DNA from: Ursus arctos
Lineage: Eukaryota; Chordata; Mammalia; Carnivora; Ursidae
Assembly (NCBI RefSeq): GCF_023065955.2
Contig: NW_026622797.1
Span: 55,425,689 to 55,489,688 of the forward strand
Direction of reading: 5' to 3'
DNA: 64,000 bases
Part shown: piece after piece, positions 11,651 to 23,970 of the stretch
How positions within the stretch are numbered: the stretch's first letter is position 1
Layout of the letters: the number at the start of each line of letters is the position of its first letter
Translations under genes and position numbers: made by a program
Notes under the pieces: model-generated
Databases searched by the model: none
What the model saw: the letters and a program-made list of their open reading frames with translations, nothing else
Told to the model about the DNA's origin: nothing

Positions 11651-13579
11651 GCCACCAAACACAAACAAAATAAACAAATGAACAAAAACAAGAGAAAAAC
11701 TGAAGGTAGCAGGCACTGCTAATGAAAATCACTTAAGAGAGAGTAAATGGATTGAATTAAAAAGATAAAAAACATAAAGCTGATGAGTGAACTGTAACCA
11801 GAACCTCTGAATCACTCAAGGAAACAGTTAACTATGCGGTTTTCTCCCATAGTTCCGTGACATAGCGTCCTTTCTCTAGGTTTGCCAAAAATAAACTTCT
11901 GCTTTCCTACTCTTTTTAAAAACAGAATCTTATATGATGATGTATAAATATCTGTCATGGTCCCATTAGAAAATAGAAACCAGTTCAAATAATTCAAGAG
12001 AATATAATAAAAGGTCAACTTTTAGACATGTGGGAAAAGTTGACACCCAATAAGGGAGATTAAGACAACCAGACTAACAATATCTAAAAATCACTATCAC
12101 CCTTAAAAATAAAGAGATAAATTTGGAAAATTATGCTTTCGGAATCCAGAGAGAGAATTATTGAATAGTGGACAAAAGAAAATAAAATTAGTCCAAGAGA
12201 GAGTCAGCTGCTGCCAAACACAGCCTGGAGCAGAGGGCAAGAGGGGAAGACTATCCCAATCTCCCTTTGTCTCTCCCCTCCCCATCTCCTGTCAATATCT
12301 CCCATTGGCTGAACACAATAGCATACTAGCTAACAGAAGAGCACAAGAAATGCAATTGTCTTGGGGTAAGCCTCTGCGGGAATAGAACAATAATGGAAGA
12401 AATAAGAATGCATCTGAGGTGTGGGTGGTGCTAATTGAAAAGAACAAGCACAGCATGCAGGTGGATAGTTGTGGATAAGATAAAGAAATATATATTCTAA
12501 AAATGCAATATGTGAGAATCTATTTCAGATAAGCAAATTTTCCTTGTACATATCAATGAATTAATCACAAAAGTGGCCAAATAAGTTTCTCTGCTTTGGG
12601 AATATGTCCTTATAAAATTTAAAATTATAAAAGCACCTTATTGGTTGAAATTAGTCATTTGTCTAAATCTAGTCCTAAGAGATATTATGGAATATTATTA
12701 ATAAACAAATTAGGGAGGGAGACTTCAGTTTTCTTTAGAAGGAAAATTGGGAGGTGGATAACAACAAAAACAAAAAAACTGTGGCAACCATTCATAAAGC
12801 TTATTTGATGACTGATTAATGGTTATTATTTTGACAATGAATGAAAATCTATAATTGATTATCCTGAAAACTCTTAGGGAAAAGTATACCTCCATTGAAT
12901 TGATTGAATCAGAATGTATCTTAATAAGGAAAGAAATTAGGTCTTTCCACACCCTCTGGTCTCAATAAACAAATTTCTCATTCATTAATTCAGTTTTGTT
13001 CCAGGATCCTACTAAATACTGAAATACAGTGCATTCTTGGCTCATTTTACCAAGGTCCTAAAGAATTACAAGAGTGGTGGTGGTGAGGATCAAGATAAGA
13101 AGGAAGTAGTGAGTGAAGAGTTCTTTTGAACCAGCAAAAATAAATGGTAGTATTAATCTTGAGCAAGAGGCTTCTGGCTTAGTTGTTTGAGAAAAACAAA
13201 ATATAAAAGGCTGCTCCTGTTCTGCTCTTGCTTCTCTACCATCTTTACTTGGGATGATCGAAGTTATCTTCTATATTTGCAGATGTTCAAACTAATGATG
13301 CAGGTGACCTAATGAGTAAAATCAAGGTAGTGCAAAGAGTTTCGAAGATGAAAAATTGGAAAAACAAAGGAAGGGATTTGACTTGCTAAAGGCAGTGATT
13401 TCCATATCCTTCTCTCTCTAGACCACTAGAGTGGATGGACTGAAATATATGGAATGAAACTCTCACTGAATATAAATAGAAAGCTTCATAAACCATGTGA
13501 AATAACTGTCTTCATAAATTGGACAAAGGCAACACAGAACTTGTGATCCCTGATAGAAGGAAAACAAACAAGATGAATC
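11651..13579. other. No recognised gene
   Basis: No protein-like frame beyond about 75 codons and no clear repeat. 11800-12400 is compositionally a little richer in GC and could be an old LTR, not identified. Confidence 0.4.
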
Positions 13580-14815
13580 TCAAGATGACATTATACAAGA
13601 ACAAAGAGAGAATTGATAAACTGGACTTCATTAAAATTAAAAACATCTGCTCTGTGGAAATACCCAGAAAATGAGAATGCAAGTCACAGATTAGGAGAAA
13701 GTATTTGTTAAAGACACAGATGATAAAGGGCTGCTATAAAATATACAGCAGTCCTTTATCAAAATATAAAATATAGTATACACACACACACATCCACAAA
13801 GAACTCTTTAAGTCTCAACAGATAATTAAAAAATGGAACAAAGACCTAGAGACCTCAACAAAGAAGATATACAGTTGGCAAGTAAGCATATGAAAAGATG
13901 TTCCACATCATTTGTTATCTGGGAAATGCACATTAAAACAATAAGATACTACTACACACCTATTAGAATGGCCAAAATCAGGAACACTGACAATACTAAA
14001 TGCTGACAAGAATGTGGAGCAATTCACATTCATTGTGGTGAGAATGCAAAATGGTAATGCCACTTGGAAGACAGTTTGATGGTTTCTTATAAAACTGAAT
14101 ATGCTCTTGCCATGTGATCCAGGAAACATACTCCTTGATATTCACCCCAAGGAGCTGAAAATTTATGGCCACACAAAAACCTGCATATGGATGTTGATAG
14201 CAGCTTTATGCATAATTGCTGAGACTTGGAAGCAATCAAGATGTTCTTCAGTAGGTAATGGATAAATAAACTGTGGTACATCCAGACAATGGAATATTAT
14301 TTTGTGGTAAAAAGAAATGAGCTATCAAGCCATGAAAAGACAGGGAGGAACCTTAAGCGCATATTGCTAAATGAAAAAAAAAAATCCAATACAAAAAGAC
14401 AATGTACGTACTTCATGATTTTAATTCTAAGGCATTTGGAAAAGGCAAAAATATGTGGACAGTAAAAAGGAGGAATGAATAGGTAGAGCACAGAGATTTT
14501 TAGGACAGAGAAACTGTTTTGTATAACACTGCAGTGGTGGATACATGTCATCATAAATTTGTCCAAACTCATAGAATATCCAACACAAAGAATAAATTAA
14601 TATAAACTACGGACTTTGGGTGATTATAATATGTCAACATAGGTTTATCAATTATAGCAAATATATCACTTAGTGGGGGGGTGTTAATAATGGGAGAGGG
14701 TGGGGGCAGAGACTAGATGGGAAAATATCTCTACTTTTCTTTCAATTTTGCTGAAACTTAAACTGCTCTAAAAAGTTGTCTTAATAAAAATAAAAAATCT
14801 GATAGTATATTTGCC
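13580..14815 (+). mobile_element. Old L1 (L1M class), ORF2 3' end and 3'UTR
   Basis: Reads through the end of L1 ORF2: actggacttcattaaaatta (about 13622), the segment around caacaaagaagatatacagttgg, aagatgttccacatcatttg, atgtggagcaattcacattc, ggtacatccagacaatgga, then the 3'UTR and an AATAAAAATAAAAAA end at 14783-14797. It has many stops and frameshifts and no usable protein. Upstream ORF2 and ORF1 are missing. Confidence 0.85.
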
Positions 14816-15119
14816 CTGCTGTGTTTTACACCTACTTGGCACTTGTGTTCCCTTTCTTCTTTATGATTTATCCCTTTTAGATTGGGTATATCTAACCTAT
14901 GCCTGCCCCACCATTGTATTTTAGCAGCACATACCTTGTCTAGTTTCACAAGTTCACAGCTCAGGATGAGTCATAACTCAAGTCTCACCCATATCTGATT
15001 AATTAATATTTTAGATAAGATTTTGGACTAACGATGATAGAATGACATAAGACTTTTGGTGACTTTTTATATTTTGGATGTGAGAAGGACATGAATTTGG
15101 GGGGAGTAAGAAGGTAGAA

Positions 15120-15536
15120 TGTTGTGGGCTGAATTGTGCTCCCCCAATACTTCGTATGTTGAAGTCCTAATCCATACTACCTCAGAATGTGACGGTTTTT
15201 TGGAGATAGAGTCTTTATACAGGTAATTAAGTTAAAATTAGGTAATTAAGGTGAGTCATAATCCAATATGAGTGGTGTCATTATAAGAAGAAAAAATTTG
15301 GATACAGACATGAACAAAGGGAAGACAACATAAAGACCAAGGGAGAAGATGACCATTCACAAACCATAGTGAAATCCTGGATAGATCCTTCCCTTTTGAC
15401 CCTCAGTAGATAGCAACTCTGCTGATACCCTAATCTCAGACTTCTGGCTTCCAGAACTGTGAGAAAATAGATGTCCATTGTTTAATTCATCCAGTCTGTG
15501 GTACTTGGTTATAGCAACCCAACAGACTAATATACA
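15120..15536 (+). mobile_element. MLT1-type LTR, near full length
   Basis: Starts TGTTGTGGGCTGAATTGTGC and ends CAGACTAATATACA, giving the expected TG...CA ends. Internal landmarks include cagaatgtgacggt, ggagatagagtctttatac, gaggtcat-like ggtgagtcataatcc, and cttccagaactgtgagaaa. It is a solo LTR of a MaLR retrotransposon. Five-base duplications are no longer visible. Confidence 0.9.
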
Positions 15537-15625
15537 TCCCAAGAATTTTAATCAAGAGGGCTATTAAGGAAACCGCTAAGAAACAAAGAATGAGATCCTC
15601 ATGAGAGACAAATTATAATGCTTTT

Positions 15626-15805
15626 TAAAAATATATTTTTTCATTTATTTGAGAGAGAGAACGAGCAGGGAGAGGGACAGAGTGAAAAGGAGAAGCAGGC
15701 TCCCCAGTGATCAGGAAGCCCGACATGTGGCTTGATCCCAGTACCCTGGGATTATGACCTGAGGTGAAGACAGATGCTTAATCGACTGAGCCACTAAGGC
15801 ACCCC
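15626..15805 (-). mobile_element. Can-SINE (SINEC), older copy
   Basis: Reverse copy with A/T-rich tail side, gagagagagaacgagcagg, aggctccccagtgatcaggaagcc, and complement of the head, ctgagccactaaggcacccc, ending at 15805. Target duplication is weak (atgctttt versus atgtcttt). Confidence 0.9.
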
Positions 15806-18370
15806 GATGTCTTTGGTTTTAATATTGCTTTTTAAATTCTGTTTTGTGAGTGCAATAGTTGGTTATTATTTACTCTTGATTTGGTGTGCCATACAATGTA
15901 ATCAACCATTGAGATTTTACTCAGAGGTGGAACTCAGCTTCTTTTGATATCATTTTCTTGTAAGAAATTATTATTTTACCTGAGTAGTTGAAATCAACCA
16001 TAAAGGGACTTGTAAAAAATATGGCAATCATAGCTGCAGCCCAGACAGAAAACTAAAGCTGTTTAGCTTGTCTACAAGTTATTAGATTAGGGATGGATTC
16101 AGTTCTAGTGGTTTAAGTTTAGCACTCTTGGCTCCCTGTTTGGAAATCAATGGCAAACTATAATCATAATCTTTCCCCTAATACTGTCTGTATTATATTA
16201 CTTAAGTATGCATCCTCTCCAGAATCTTTATTGCTGCTGTACAGTCACTGTCCTCTAAATGATGCAATAAATCATCTTCCAAAGAAAACAAGAAAATATG
16301 TTTGGAACAGTACTGTCAAAAACTCCATGCATGGCTCAGATTTATCAGACAATGATATAAAACTATATTGATTACATTCTGTGATGGAAATTACCTACCA
16401 TTCAGCTTAGTGAATGATCAAAAAGAGACTGAGAATTTGAACAAACATGAGACAATTTGTGGACCAAGTATACCCTCTCTCTGTGCCAAACAATTCTGTG
16501 ATCAAATAAACTTCTCTGTTTCTGTGGTCAGTAATACTTGTAACTGATGAAATAATGCTCCAGCATATATTTGTTCCTGGAAGATTAGACCGTAAGAAAA
16601 TTAAATTAGCTTGATTGCCCGTATGAATATTTTGATTATTAAGGCTTTTCCACCAATGCAAAGCTACTTTGTTATAAACTCTGCTCAATTCTAACTAGTC
16701 CTTTACCTAGGATGCTCTGTTTTAAAATCACTGAGACTCTGCATGTATTGTGTCATAAATTCTGATGAGAAAAACTATTATTTGCTCAATGTGATGTTCT
16801 CCATGAATATTAAATCCAATAACTCAGCTTTGCTTATCTATTGGTCAATGGTTTGGACCAATTTTTTTTTTTAGAGCAATGAAGAATTTTAAGCAGGTCT
16901 ATTAAATACAAATCTGCATTTAGAAAAGATTACTCTGAATATGATATGCAGAGGCCAATCAATAGGTTTAAGCTTCTAAACTTTTATTTTAAGAACATTT
17001 ATCTTTTCATAATTATTTTTCATGTAGATTTGCTTACAGTTAAAAGAATAGTTTTTAGATAGTATTCTAGACTTGCTTGATATTTTACATACCAGTATAA
17101 ATTAATGCATACATTATATAACCAGATCAACAGTAGGTTTTATGAAGTTTCTATGCGATTAATATTAAGATTCAGGGCTATCAGAGCTAAAGGACCAATC
17201 CCAATTTCTAATAACTGCAAACAGGAATTGCCAACCTGAAAAGCCCAAAATCAGTCAGCTTGTTTTCCAGCAGCAATGTTAGGGTCAATCCAAGTCTTCC
17301 AGTTTTAAAGATAAAATATTGACATGAAAAATAATCAAATTATTTAATGGAAAATGCTCCTTCTTATTGCTCACTGAATACTTTTCATATAACTCACTAG
17401 TCAAGAGTTTCCATTAAATTCACACCCCTTTCAATGTACGTGCAATTCATACTGCATTTAGAAGCAGTCTCAGAACATTCTTTTACATTGAACTATAATT
17501 CTAACACCAAACAGCTTCTGTTCATGTTCAGAACTTGTGATTACTAGGAGCATTTCTCCTAGAATTGTTCAGCCCCTAAGGCTATTGATCTAGTGCCAAA
17601 CCTTACTGCATTTCTCCATCTATTTTCTCCATTTATTTTCAACTGATGTTCTGGGTTTGACCTTTGCTTTGCTCTGTAATTTTGCTTCTCTGTGGTTTCT
17701 TATAATGAGTATGTTTAGGACAATAAATCTTTCCTTGAACATAGTTCTTGAATTAACTATAATTTATAACAGAGTAGCTTATTTACCATGGCTTATTTTG
17801 GGTACTTCCAAATGATTATCTTAGAATTCTTAATCAGTAACTGAAGTTTTATTTATTTAAAAAGTCATGTGCAATCACATATTTTTAAAGCTTTTGTGAT
17901 TTATGGTCATGTGCACACATGAGATTTTTGAATTTGAAAGCTATGGAAATGTGTAAATCCTTATATAAATACTAGATGTCATATTACCATTTTGCTACAT
18001 TATGGATTTTCATTCTTTAGATAAATTGTATTCCATAACTTAAATCCTTTTGAAGAAATTATTTCTGGAATCGTAGTGACAGTAGATGTTTTGTGTAGCT
18101 ATGAATGAATCTATACTTCATTTCTATGTTGCTATGCTACTCAGTTGATTTCTAAATACTTCTTCCCCTTGGCCCTAAATTCACTGCTTTTCTGGTCCAG
18201 GCTTAAGCCATTAAAATTCCATTTACACCAATTTCCAATATTAAGGGCTTTTGTAATGTCCAATTTCACTGAAAATTCTGCATCTAATGTATTGTTTGAA
18301 TATAATATGGAGCCAATCTTAGGGATGTTGGTGGACTTTATATAAGAGATGCTTCTTCAACTTTTCAAAA
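15806..18370. other. No recognised feature
   Basis: AT-rich sequence with no recognisable repeat or gene. A 93-codon reverse frame at 16407-16688 has no family signature. Confidence 0.45.
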
Positions 18371-18383
18371 TAACCTTGGAAAG

Positions 18384-18606
18384 GGGTGCATGGGTGGCTC
18401 AGTTGGTTAAGTGTCTACCTTCAGCTCTGCAGGATCCTGGGGTCCTGGGATCTAATCCAGCATCAGGCTCCCTGCTACACCGGGAGCCTGCTTCTCCCTC
18501 TCCTTCTTCCCCTCCCCTCTGCCCATGTTCTCTCTTGCCCATGCTCTCTCTCTCTCTCTCTCTCTCTCAAATAAATAAAATCTTTTTAAAAAACCCAAAA
18601 AAACAG
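18384..18606 (+). mobile_element. Can-SINE (SINEC) with long (TC)n
   Basis: Head GGGGTGCATGGGTGGCTCAGT, middle aggctccctgctacaccggg, (TC)n at about 18545-18569, tail caaataaataaaatctttt. An imperfect duplication including ccttggaaag flanks it (18374-18383 and 18607-18616). Confidence 0.95.
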
Positions 18607-18616
18607 CCTTGGAAAG

Positions 18617-19295
18617 ATTAATCAAAACCTGAGTGATATGCATTTAGTGTGTCTCTAATAGGTAAAAGTATTTTTAAACTCTCTTCAAGCTTGAGATATA
18701 CAATTTAAGGGAAGGTGGCAAACCTAATTTAGATCAACAACACAGCTTTGATCTTCATTGTTGGAGCCATAACAAATCTGGTAGAGTGTGGTCTCTGTTA
18801 TCTATATCAAGGGAAAAAATTGACCTTTCTCTTAGATAGTATCTCTTAGATACTCTAAACTGTATAATCTAATGGTCCTTCCACTTTTATGGGCAATTTT
18901 GGACTCATTTGGAATAATCTCAGCCTTTAGATTAAAATTATATGGGATGATTTTGAGTGCATTGCAAGAAAGGAAGGTTGAGGGTCAGCAGAGGGAGATA
19001 TAGTGACCTCTGGTCATACTGCTTTAATACAACTGAAAATATGTTTATAAATTGTAGACATTATGCAGCAAATATGTCTGGCTCTCCTCTACCTATGCAT
19101 CTTCTTTAAAAGTTATGCAAAGCCATGCTATGTAAATTGACCAGTGAAATGTCAGTGTAAAGTAGAAGCTTAAGAGCCTGTGCTAAGCACCTATTCTCCT
19201 TTCTCGGAGTTAACAATTATGGAAGCGTGTGTCCAGACAGAATCTTAGTTTGCATCCCTGTAATGTATATGTACTTTGAATTATAGATCTACACA
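18617..19295. other. No recognised feature
   Basis: AT-rich, no gene or repeat recognised. Confidence 0.45.
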
Positions 19296-19530
19296 TTTTT
19301 TATTTTTTTTAATTTTTATTTTATTTTAATTAACATACAGTGTTATATTAATTTCAGGTATGCAATATAGTGATTCAACCCTTCATATATCACCCTGTGC
19401 TCATCAAGACAAGTGCACTACTTAATCCCCATCACCTATTTCACCCACCCGCCTGCTCCTCTCCCCTTTGGTAACCATCAGCTTATTCTCTATAGTTAAG
19501 AGTCTTCTCTTGATTTCTCTCTCTAATATT
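19296..19530 (-). mobile_element. L1 3'UTR end, reverse (left part of a split L1)
   Basis: Reverse of the carnivore L1 3' terminus: poly-T at left, taacatacagtgttatatta, gtgcactacttaatccccatc, ctctatagttaagagtctt. Its right edge continues logically at about 22672, where the next stretch of the same reverse 3'UTR begins, so 19531-22671 looks inserted. Confidence 0.85.
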
Positions 19531-20378
19531 AAATATTTAATATGTAAATATTAAACAACACACTACTGCACAAGCAAAGGGCTAAATAAAAAAACAAATG
19601 GCAAATCAAAATATGTCTCAAAACCAAAAAAAGAAAAGAAAAGAAAGAAAGCACATATTCCAAAACCTATGGGTTGCAGCAAAAGTGGTGTTAGAGTGAA
19701 ATTTATGCTATAAAGTCTTGTACTGAGAAAAAAGTTCAGATAAACAACTTACTAATACACCACAAGAAACTAGAAAAAGAAACTTAGCTGAAATTTAGTA
19801 GAGCAAGGAAATAACAAAGAAAAATCAGAAATAAATAAGAGACCAGAATAAACAATAACATAATATTGAAATTAATAATGAGTTTTTCAAAAAAAAAAAA
19901 CAAAACAAAATTGGCAATGTTTTAACTACATTAACTAAGAAAAAAATGAGAGAGAGAAGACTCAAAAACCAAAATGAGAAATGGAAAAGAAAACAACACA
20001 ACAAAGAAGCACAGAAATACACTGTGATAACAGATTACTATAAACAATGATATACGAATAAATCAGATAACTTAGAGGAAAAAAAACTCCAGTAATTCCT
20101 AAAAATGCACAAGTTACCATGATCGAATCATGAATCTTGAATCCAAGAAATAGGAAATCTTAGACCAATAACAAGAATGAAAGTTGAATTAGGAATCAAA
20201 AATCTCCCAGCACAGAAAAGCCCAAGACCACATAGTTTCACTGGTGAATTCTACCAAATATTAAAATAATAATAATAATTAATGACACTTTATCAAACTC
20301 TTACAAATAATGGAATAGAGAGAACATTTCAAAATCATTCCATGAGATCAATACTACCCTAATACCACAGCATAATAA
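19531..20378 (+). mobile_element. L1 ORF2 internal fragment, forward
   Basis: Decayed forward ORF2 including the segment entering reverse transcriptase: acctatgggttgcagcaaaag (about 19662), the agagaagactcaaa region (about 19954), cagcacagaaaagcccaaga, then tttcactggtgaattctacc encoding SFTGEFYQ at about 20237-20260. Multiple stops. It ends abruptly where the strand of L1 homology flips. Confidence 0.8.
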
Positions 20379-22671
20379 AAACTACTTTGATAAATATAAG
20401 TATTGCTACTTCAACTTTCTTTTGACATACATTTGCATGATAAATATTTCTCCATCCCCTCACTTTCAATCTGCAGGTGTGTTTGGGTCTAAAATGAGTA
20501 TCTTGTATGCAGCATATACATGGGTCTTCTTCTTTTTTTTTTAAATCCATTCTGATACCTATGTCTTTTGATTGAAGCCTTTAGTCCATTTACATTCCAA
20601 GTAATTGATAGATATGTATATTTATTGGCATTTTTTATTTGTTTTGTCATTGTTTCTGAAGATTTTCTGTGGTCCTTTCTTGTCTTTGCTGCTTTTGGTC
20701 TCTCCTTTGCACTTAAAGAGTCCCCTTTAATATTTCTTGTATGGCTAGTTTAGTGGTCACAAACTCCTTTAATTTTTGTCTGGGAAACTCTTTATCTCTC
20801 CTATTCTGGATGATTCGCTTTGCTAGATAGAGTATTCTTGGCTGCAGGTTTTTCCTATTCAGCTCTGGATAGATAGTGCTACTCCAGTCTGGCTTGCCTA
20901 GTTTTCACTGAGAAATCTCCAGCTAGCCTTATGGGTTTTCCATTGTAAGTTAAGGACTTTTTTGTCTTGCAGCTTTAAGATATTTTTTCTTTATTACTAT
21001 ATTTTGTTAATTTAATTGCAATATGTCTTGGTGTTGGCCTTGGTCTTATCTTGTTCTTTCATTTGGGATAAATTTCTCCACCTTGGCATTTTGTCTAAGT
21101 CTCTGCCTTTTTTTCTGTGGTAGAAAAGCCAGTTATGTCTCCCACTCTGGAAAGTAATGGCCTTACAAAGAAGAGGTCATATAGTGCCCAGGGCCTGGTG
21201 CTTAAGGGAGTGTCTCTGTTGTGTGCTGCATACACTCTGCTATTGTATTTTGGCTGCTCTATCCTTTAGGGCAGTCATCTGTAGAGGCTCTCCTTTGCCT
21301 GCTGTGGGCAGTGTTTGGCCCCTGGCCTAAATGTAATTTTTAAGTAGGTGTGCTCTGGTCTGCTTGTGAAATGACACCTGACACCAACTCCACCAGAGCT
21401 GAGGCTCTGCAGAACTCTCTAGTTGGGGGAAATGATGTGGGCTGGGGCTTATGTTGGTCTTCTGGGGGAGGGGCCCACTGTGCTGGGACTGAGGCAAGTT
21501 TCACTGAGAAGGGCAGTCCCAACAGAGCACAGGGAGGTGGGGCTTGGTGTAAGCAAGGTAAGCAGCCAATGTAAGCACTGAGCTACTTCCCTCAGGTGGC
21601 TCTGTTTTTATGTTGAGAGGAGGAGGAGGGAAATGGAGCCAGCCAGTTCCTTTACCCCAGAGAAGTGTCTCTGTGAATGTTGCTTCTTAGGGAAGCACTT
21701 GGAGAAGAGCAAATAATCTGCCCCACTGTGTGCCCCAGGCATTTTTCAGATGCTGTTTCCATGCTGTCTGTCCCAAGTTGTTTGCCTGCCTTCTCTCCAG
21801 GAGCAGCACAGTGCCCTCCTGGCTCCATCCCAGCCAAGTCTGCTGACCTCTAGGCTTTTGAGACCTGGTATGGACATGAGCCTGCACTGGTCTTCTGGGG
21901 GAGGGGCCTGCCACACTGGAACTGAGGCAAGTTGACCTATAAGGGCAATCCTACCAGAGTGTGGGGGAGTGGGTCTTGGTGTGAGCAAGTCAGGAAGCTA
22001 GCACTGGCACTGCACTGCCTCCCACCAGTGGCTGTGTTTATGCTGAGAGATAGGGAAGGGAAATGATGCAGGCCAGCTCCCCTGATCAAGGAGAGGCATC
22101 TCTGTGAATGCTGCTTCCCAGGGACACACTCCTAGATAAGGGAATAAGCTCCCACTGTGTGCTCTAGGCGTTCTTCAGATTGCTGTTTCCATGCCATCTT
22201 CCCCTGGTGGTTTGCCTGACTTCTCTCCAGGAGCAGGGCAGTGTCCTCAGGGTTTTATCTCAGCCAAGTCCACTGACCTTTAAAACTCCAGACTTTAAGC
22301 CCTTCTGGTTGCAAGTACTCACAAAATTCAGCCCTTCTCATTTTCCAAGGCAATGGTTTTGAGGAAATGTTTTCTTGTGCATTCCCCTGTGTGCTTCTCT
22401 CTCTTTTGCCCTTCTCCATGGCCATGGGTCCCTCCCCTCCACAGCAGCCATGATCCATTTCTCCCCTGAACCATGTCTCTATACTTCCTACCTTCTTTGA
22501 TGTGGCCTCTTCTCTCCCTTTAGTAGTGGAGTTTGTTCTGTGAATCTTCAGGTTGATTTCTGGAGTATTTAGGATGATTTGATAGTTATCTAGTTGTGTT
22601 CCTGGGTTGAGAGGAGTCTAGAGATCTCCTACTCCACTGCCATCTTAGATAATCTCACTCTCCTTTTTTCT
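20379..22671 (-). mobile_element. L1 5' half, reverse: 5'UTR, ORF1 relic, ORF2 start
   Basis: On the reverse strand it starts near 22655 with a TAAGATGGCAGTGGAGTAGG-like L1 5' end, runs through a 5'UTR with a tandem duplication (21456-22290), a shortened and decayed ORF1 region (about 20560-21300), and the beginning of the ORF2 endonuclease domain. Frame 20359-20550 reads CICCIQDTHF, then RLKVRGWRNIYHAN, then VAILI, the conserved ORF2 N-terminus. The catalytic domain is truncated after this point. No intact frame. Confidence 0.85.
21456..22290 (-). repeat. 433-bp tandem duplication in L1 5'UTR
   Basis: ggtcttctgggggaggggcc occurs at 21456 and again at 21889, a 433-bp period. Following landmarks recur in order in both copies: actgaggcaagtt, gcttggtgt / tcttggtgtgagcaag, ctctgtgaatgttgctt / ctctgtgaatgctgctt, gctgtttccatgc, gcctgccttctctccaggagcag / gcctgacttctctccaggagcag, cagccaagtc. 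The copies are clearly diverged from each other. Confidence 0.9.
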
Positions 22672-22830
22672 CCCTTTGCTCATCTGTTTTGCCTCTTAAA
22701 TTCCATATATGAGTGAAATCATATGGTATTTGTCTTTCTCTGACTTATTTCACTTAACATTATACTCTCTAGCTCCATCCATGTCAATGAAAACATCAAA
22801 ATTTCATTTATTTTATGGCTGAATAATAGC

Positions 22831-22861
22831 TTATCTATCTATCTACCTATCTATCTATCTA

Positions 22862-22916
<55 letters not shown>
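22831..22916. repeat. (TATC)n microsatellite
   Basis: About 20 tetramer units with a few interruptions, inside the reverse L1 3'UTR, directly next to the tttatccattcatc motif. Confidence 0.97.
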
Positions 22917-23331
22917 ATTCTTTATCCATTCATCAATTGTTGGACACCTGGGCTGCCTCCATATCTTGGCTATTGTTTTGTTTTGTTTTGTTTGCATTCT
23001 TTGGGTAAATACCCAGCAGTGCAATTGCTGGATCATAAGGTAGTTCCATTTTCAACTTTTTGACAAACCTCCATACTGTTTTCCACAGTGGCTGCACCAG
23101 TTTGCATTCACACCTACCAGTGCATGAGTATTCCTTTCTCTTCACATCCTCACCAACACCTGTTGTTTCTTATGTTGTTGATTTTAGCCATTTTGACAGG
23201 TGTGAGGTGATATCTCATTGTAGTTCTGATTTACATTTATTTTCCTGATGGTAAGTGACTGTGTGGCCATCTTCTTTGAAGACATGTCTTTTTATGTCTT
23301 CTGCCCATTTTTAAATTTGATTATTGGGTAG

Positions 23332-23334
<3 letters not shown>

Positions 23335-23377
<43 letters not shown>
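23335..23377. repeat. (GT)n microsatellite
   Basis: About 21 uninterrupted GT units within reverse L1 ORF2 sequence. Confidence 0.97.
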
Positions 23378-23378
<1 letters not shown>

Positions 23379-23970
23379 GAGTTTTATCAGTTCTTTATAT
23401 ATTTTGGATACTAACCCTTTATCAGAAATGTCATTTGAAAATATCTTCTACCATTCCATAGGTTGCCTTTTAGTTTCCTTTGCTGTGCAGAATCTTTTTA
23501 TTTTGATGTAGTGCTAATAGTTTATTTTTGCTTTTGTTTCCCTTTCCTCAGGAGACCTATCTAGAAAAAAAAAAATTCCTACAGCCAATGTTAAAGAAGT
23601 TAGTGCCTGTGTTCTCTTCTAGGATTTTTATAGTTTCAGATTTCACATTTAGGTCTTGAATCCATTTCGAGTTTATTTGTGTATGGTGTAAGAAAGTAAT
23701 CCAGTTTTATTCTTTTGCTTGTTGCTGTCCAGTTTTCCCAGCACCATTTATTGAAGAGACTGTCTTTTTCTTGTTAGATATTCTCTCCTGTTTTGTTGAA
23801 GATTAATTGACCACATAGTTGTGGGTTCCTTTCTGGGTTTTCTATTCTGCCCTATTGATCTATATGTCTATTTTTGTGCCAATACCATACTGTTTTGATT
23901 ACTACAACTTTGTAGTATAACTTCAAGTCCAGAATTGTGATGATTCCAACTTTCTATTTATGTTTTTTAA

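Larger units (their letters stand above)
22672..23970 (-). mobile_element. L1 3'UTR and ORF2 C-terminus, reverse
   Basis: Continues the L1 begun at 19296: aaattccatatatgagtgaaatc, ctagctccatccatgtcaatg, a (TATC)n expansion, then antisense ORF2 C-terminal region: accttatgatccagcaattg on the reverse strand. Reverse frame 22933-23145 shows the C-terminal L1 motif [11 protein letters not shown], then LPYDPAIALLGIYP. It continues into the thumb region near 23960 and stops. Confidence 0.9.

Noticed and set aside
15120..15536. Possible paired LTRs of one provirus (with 34818, 50535 and others)
   Set aside because: The MLT1 LTRs differ in subfamily, orientation and divergence and have no internal retroviral sequence between them, so they are independent solo LTRs.
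18349..18643. Overlapping frames with serine/proline-rich ends
   Set aside because: Translation of the SINEC at 18384-18606 and its (TC)n run, not genes.
21340..21988. Cluster of GC-richer frames on both strands, possible CpG-island gene start
   Set aside because: Sequence is an L1 5'UTR tandem unit. CpG is sparse and neither strand keeps a frame across the two units.
22831..22916. Regular short repeats, considered as a CRISPR-like or satellite array
   Set aside because: Simple (TATC)n without spacers.
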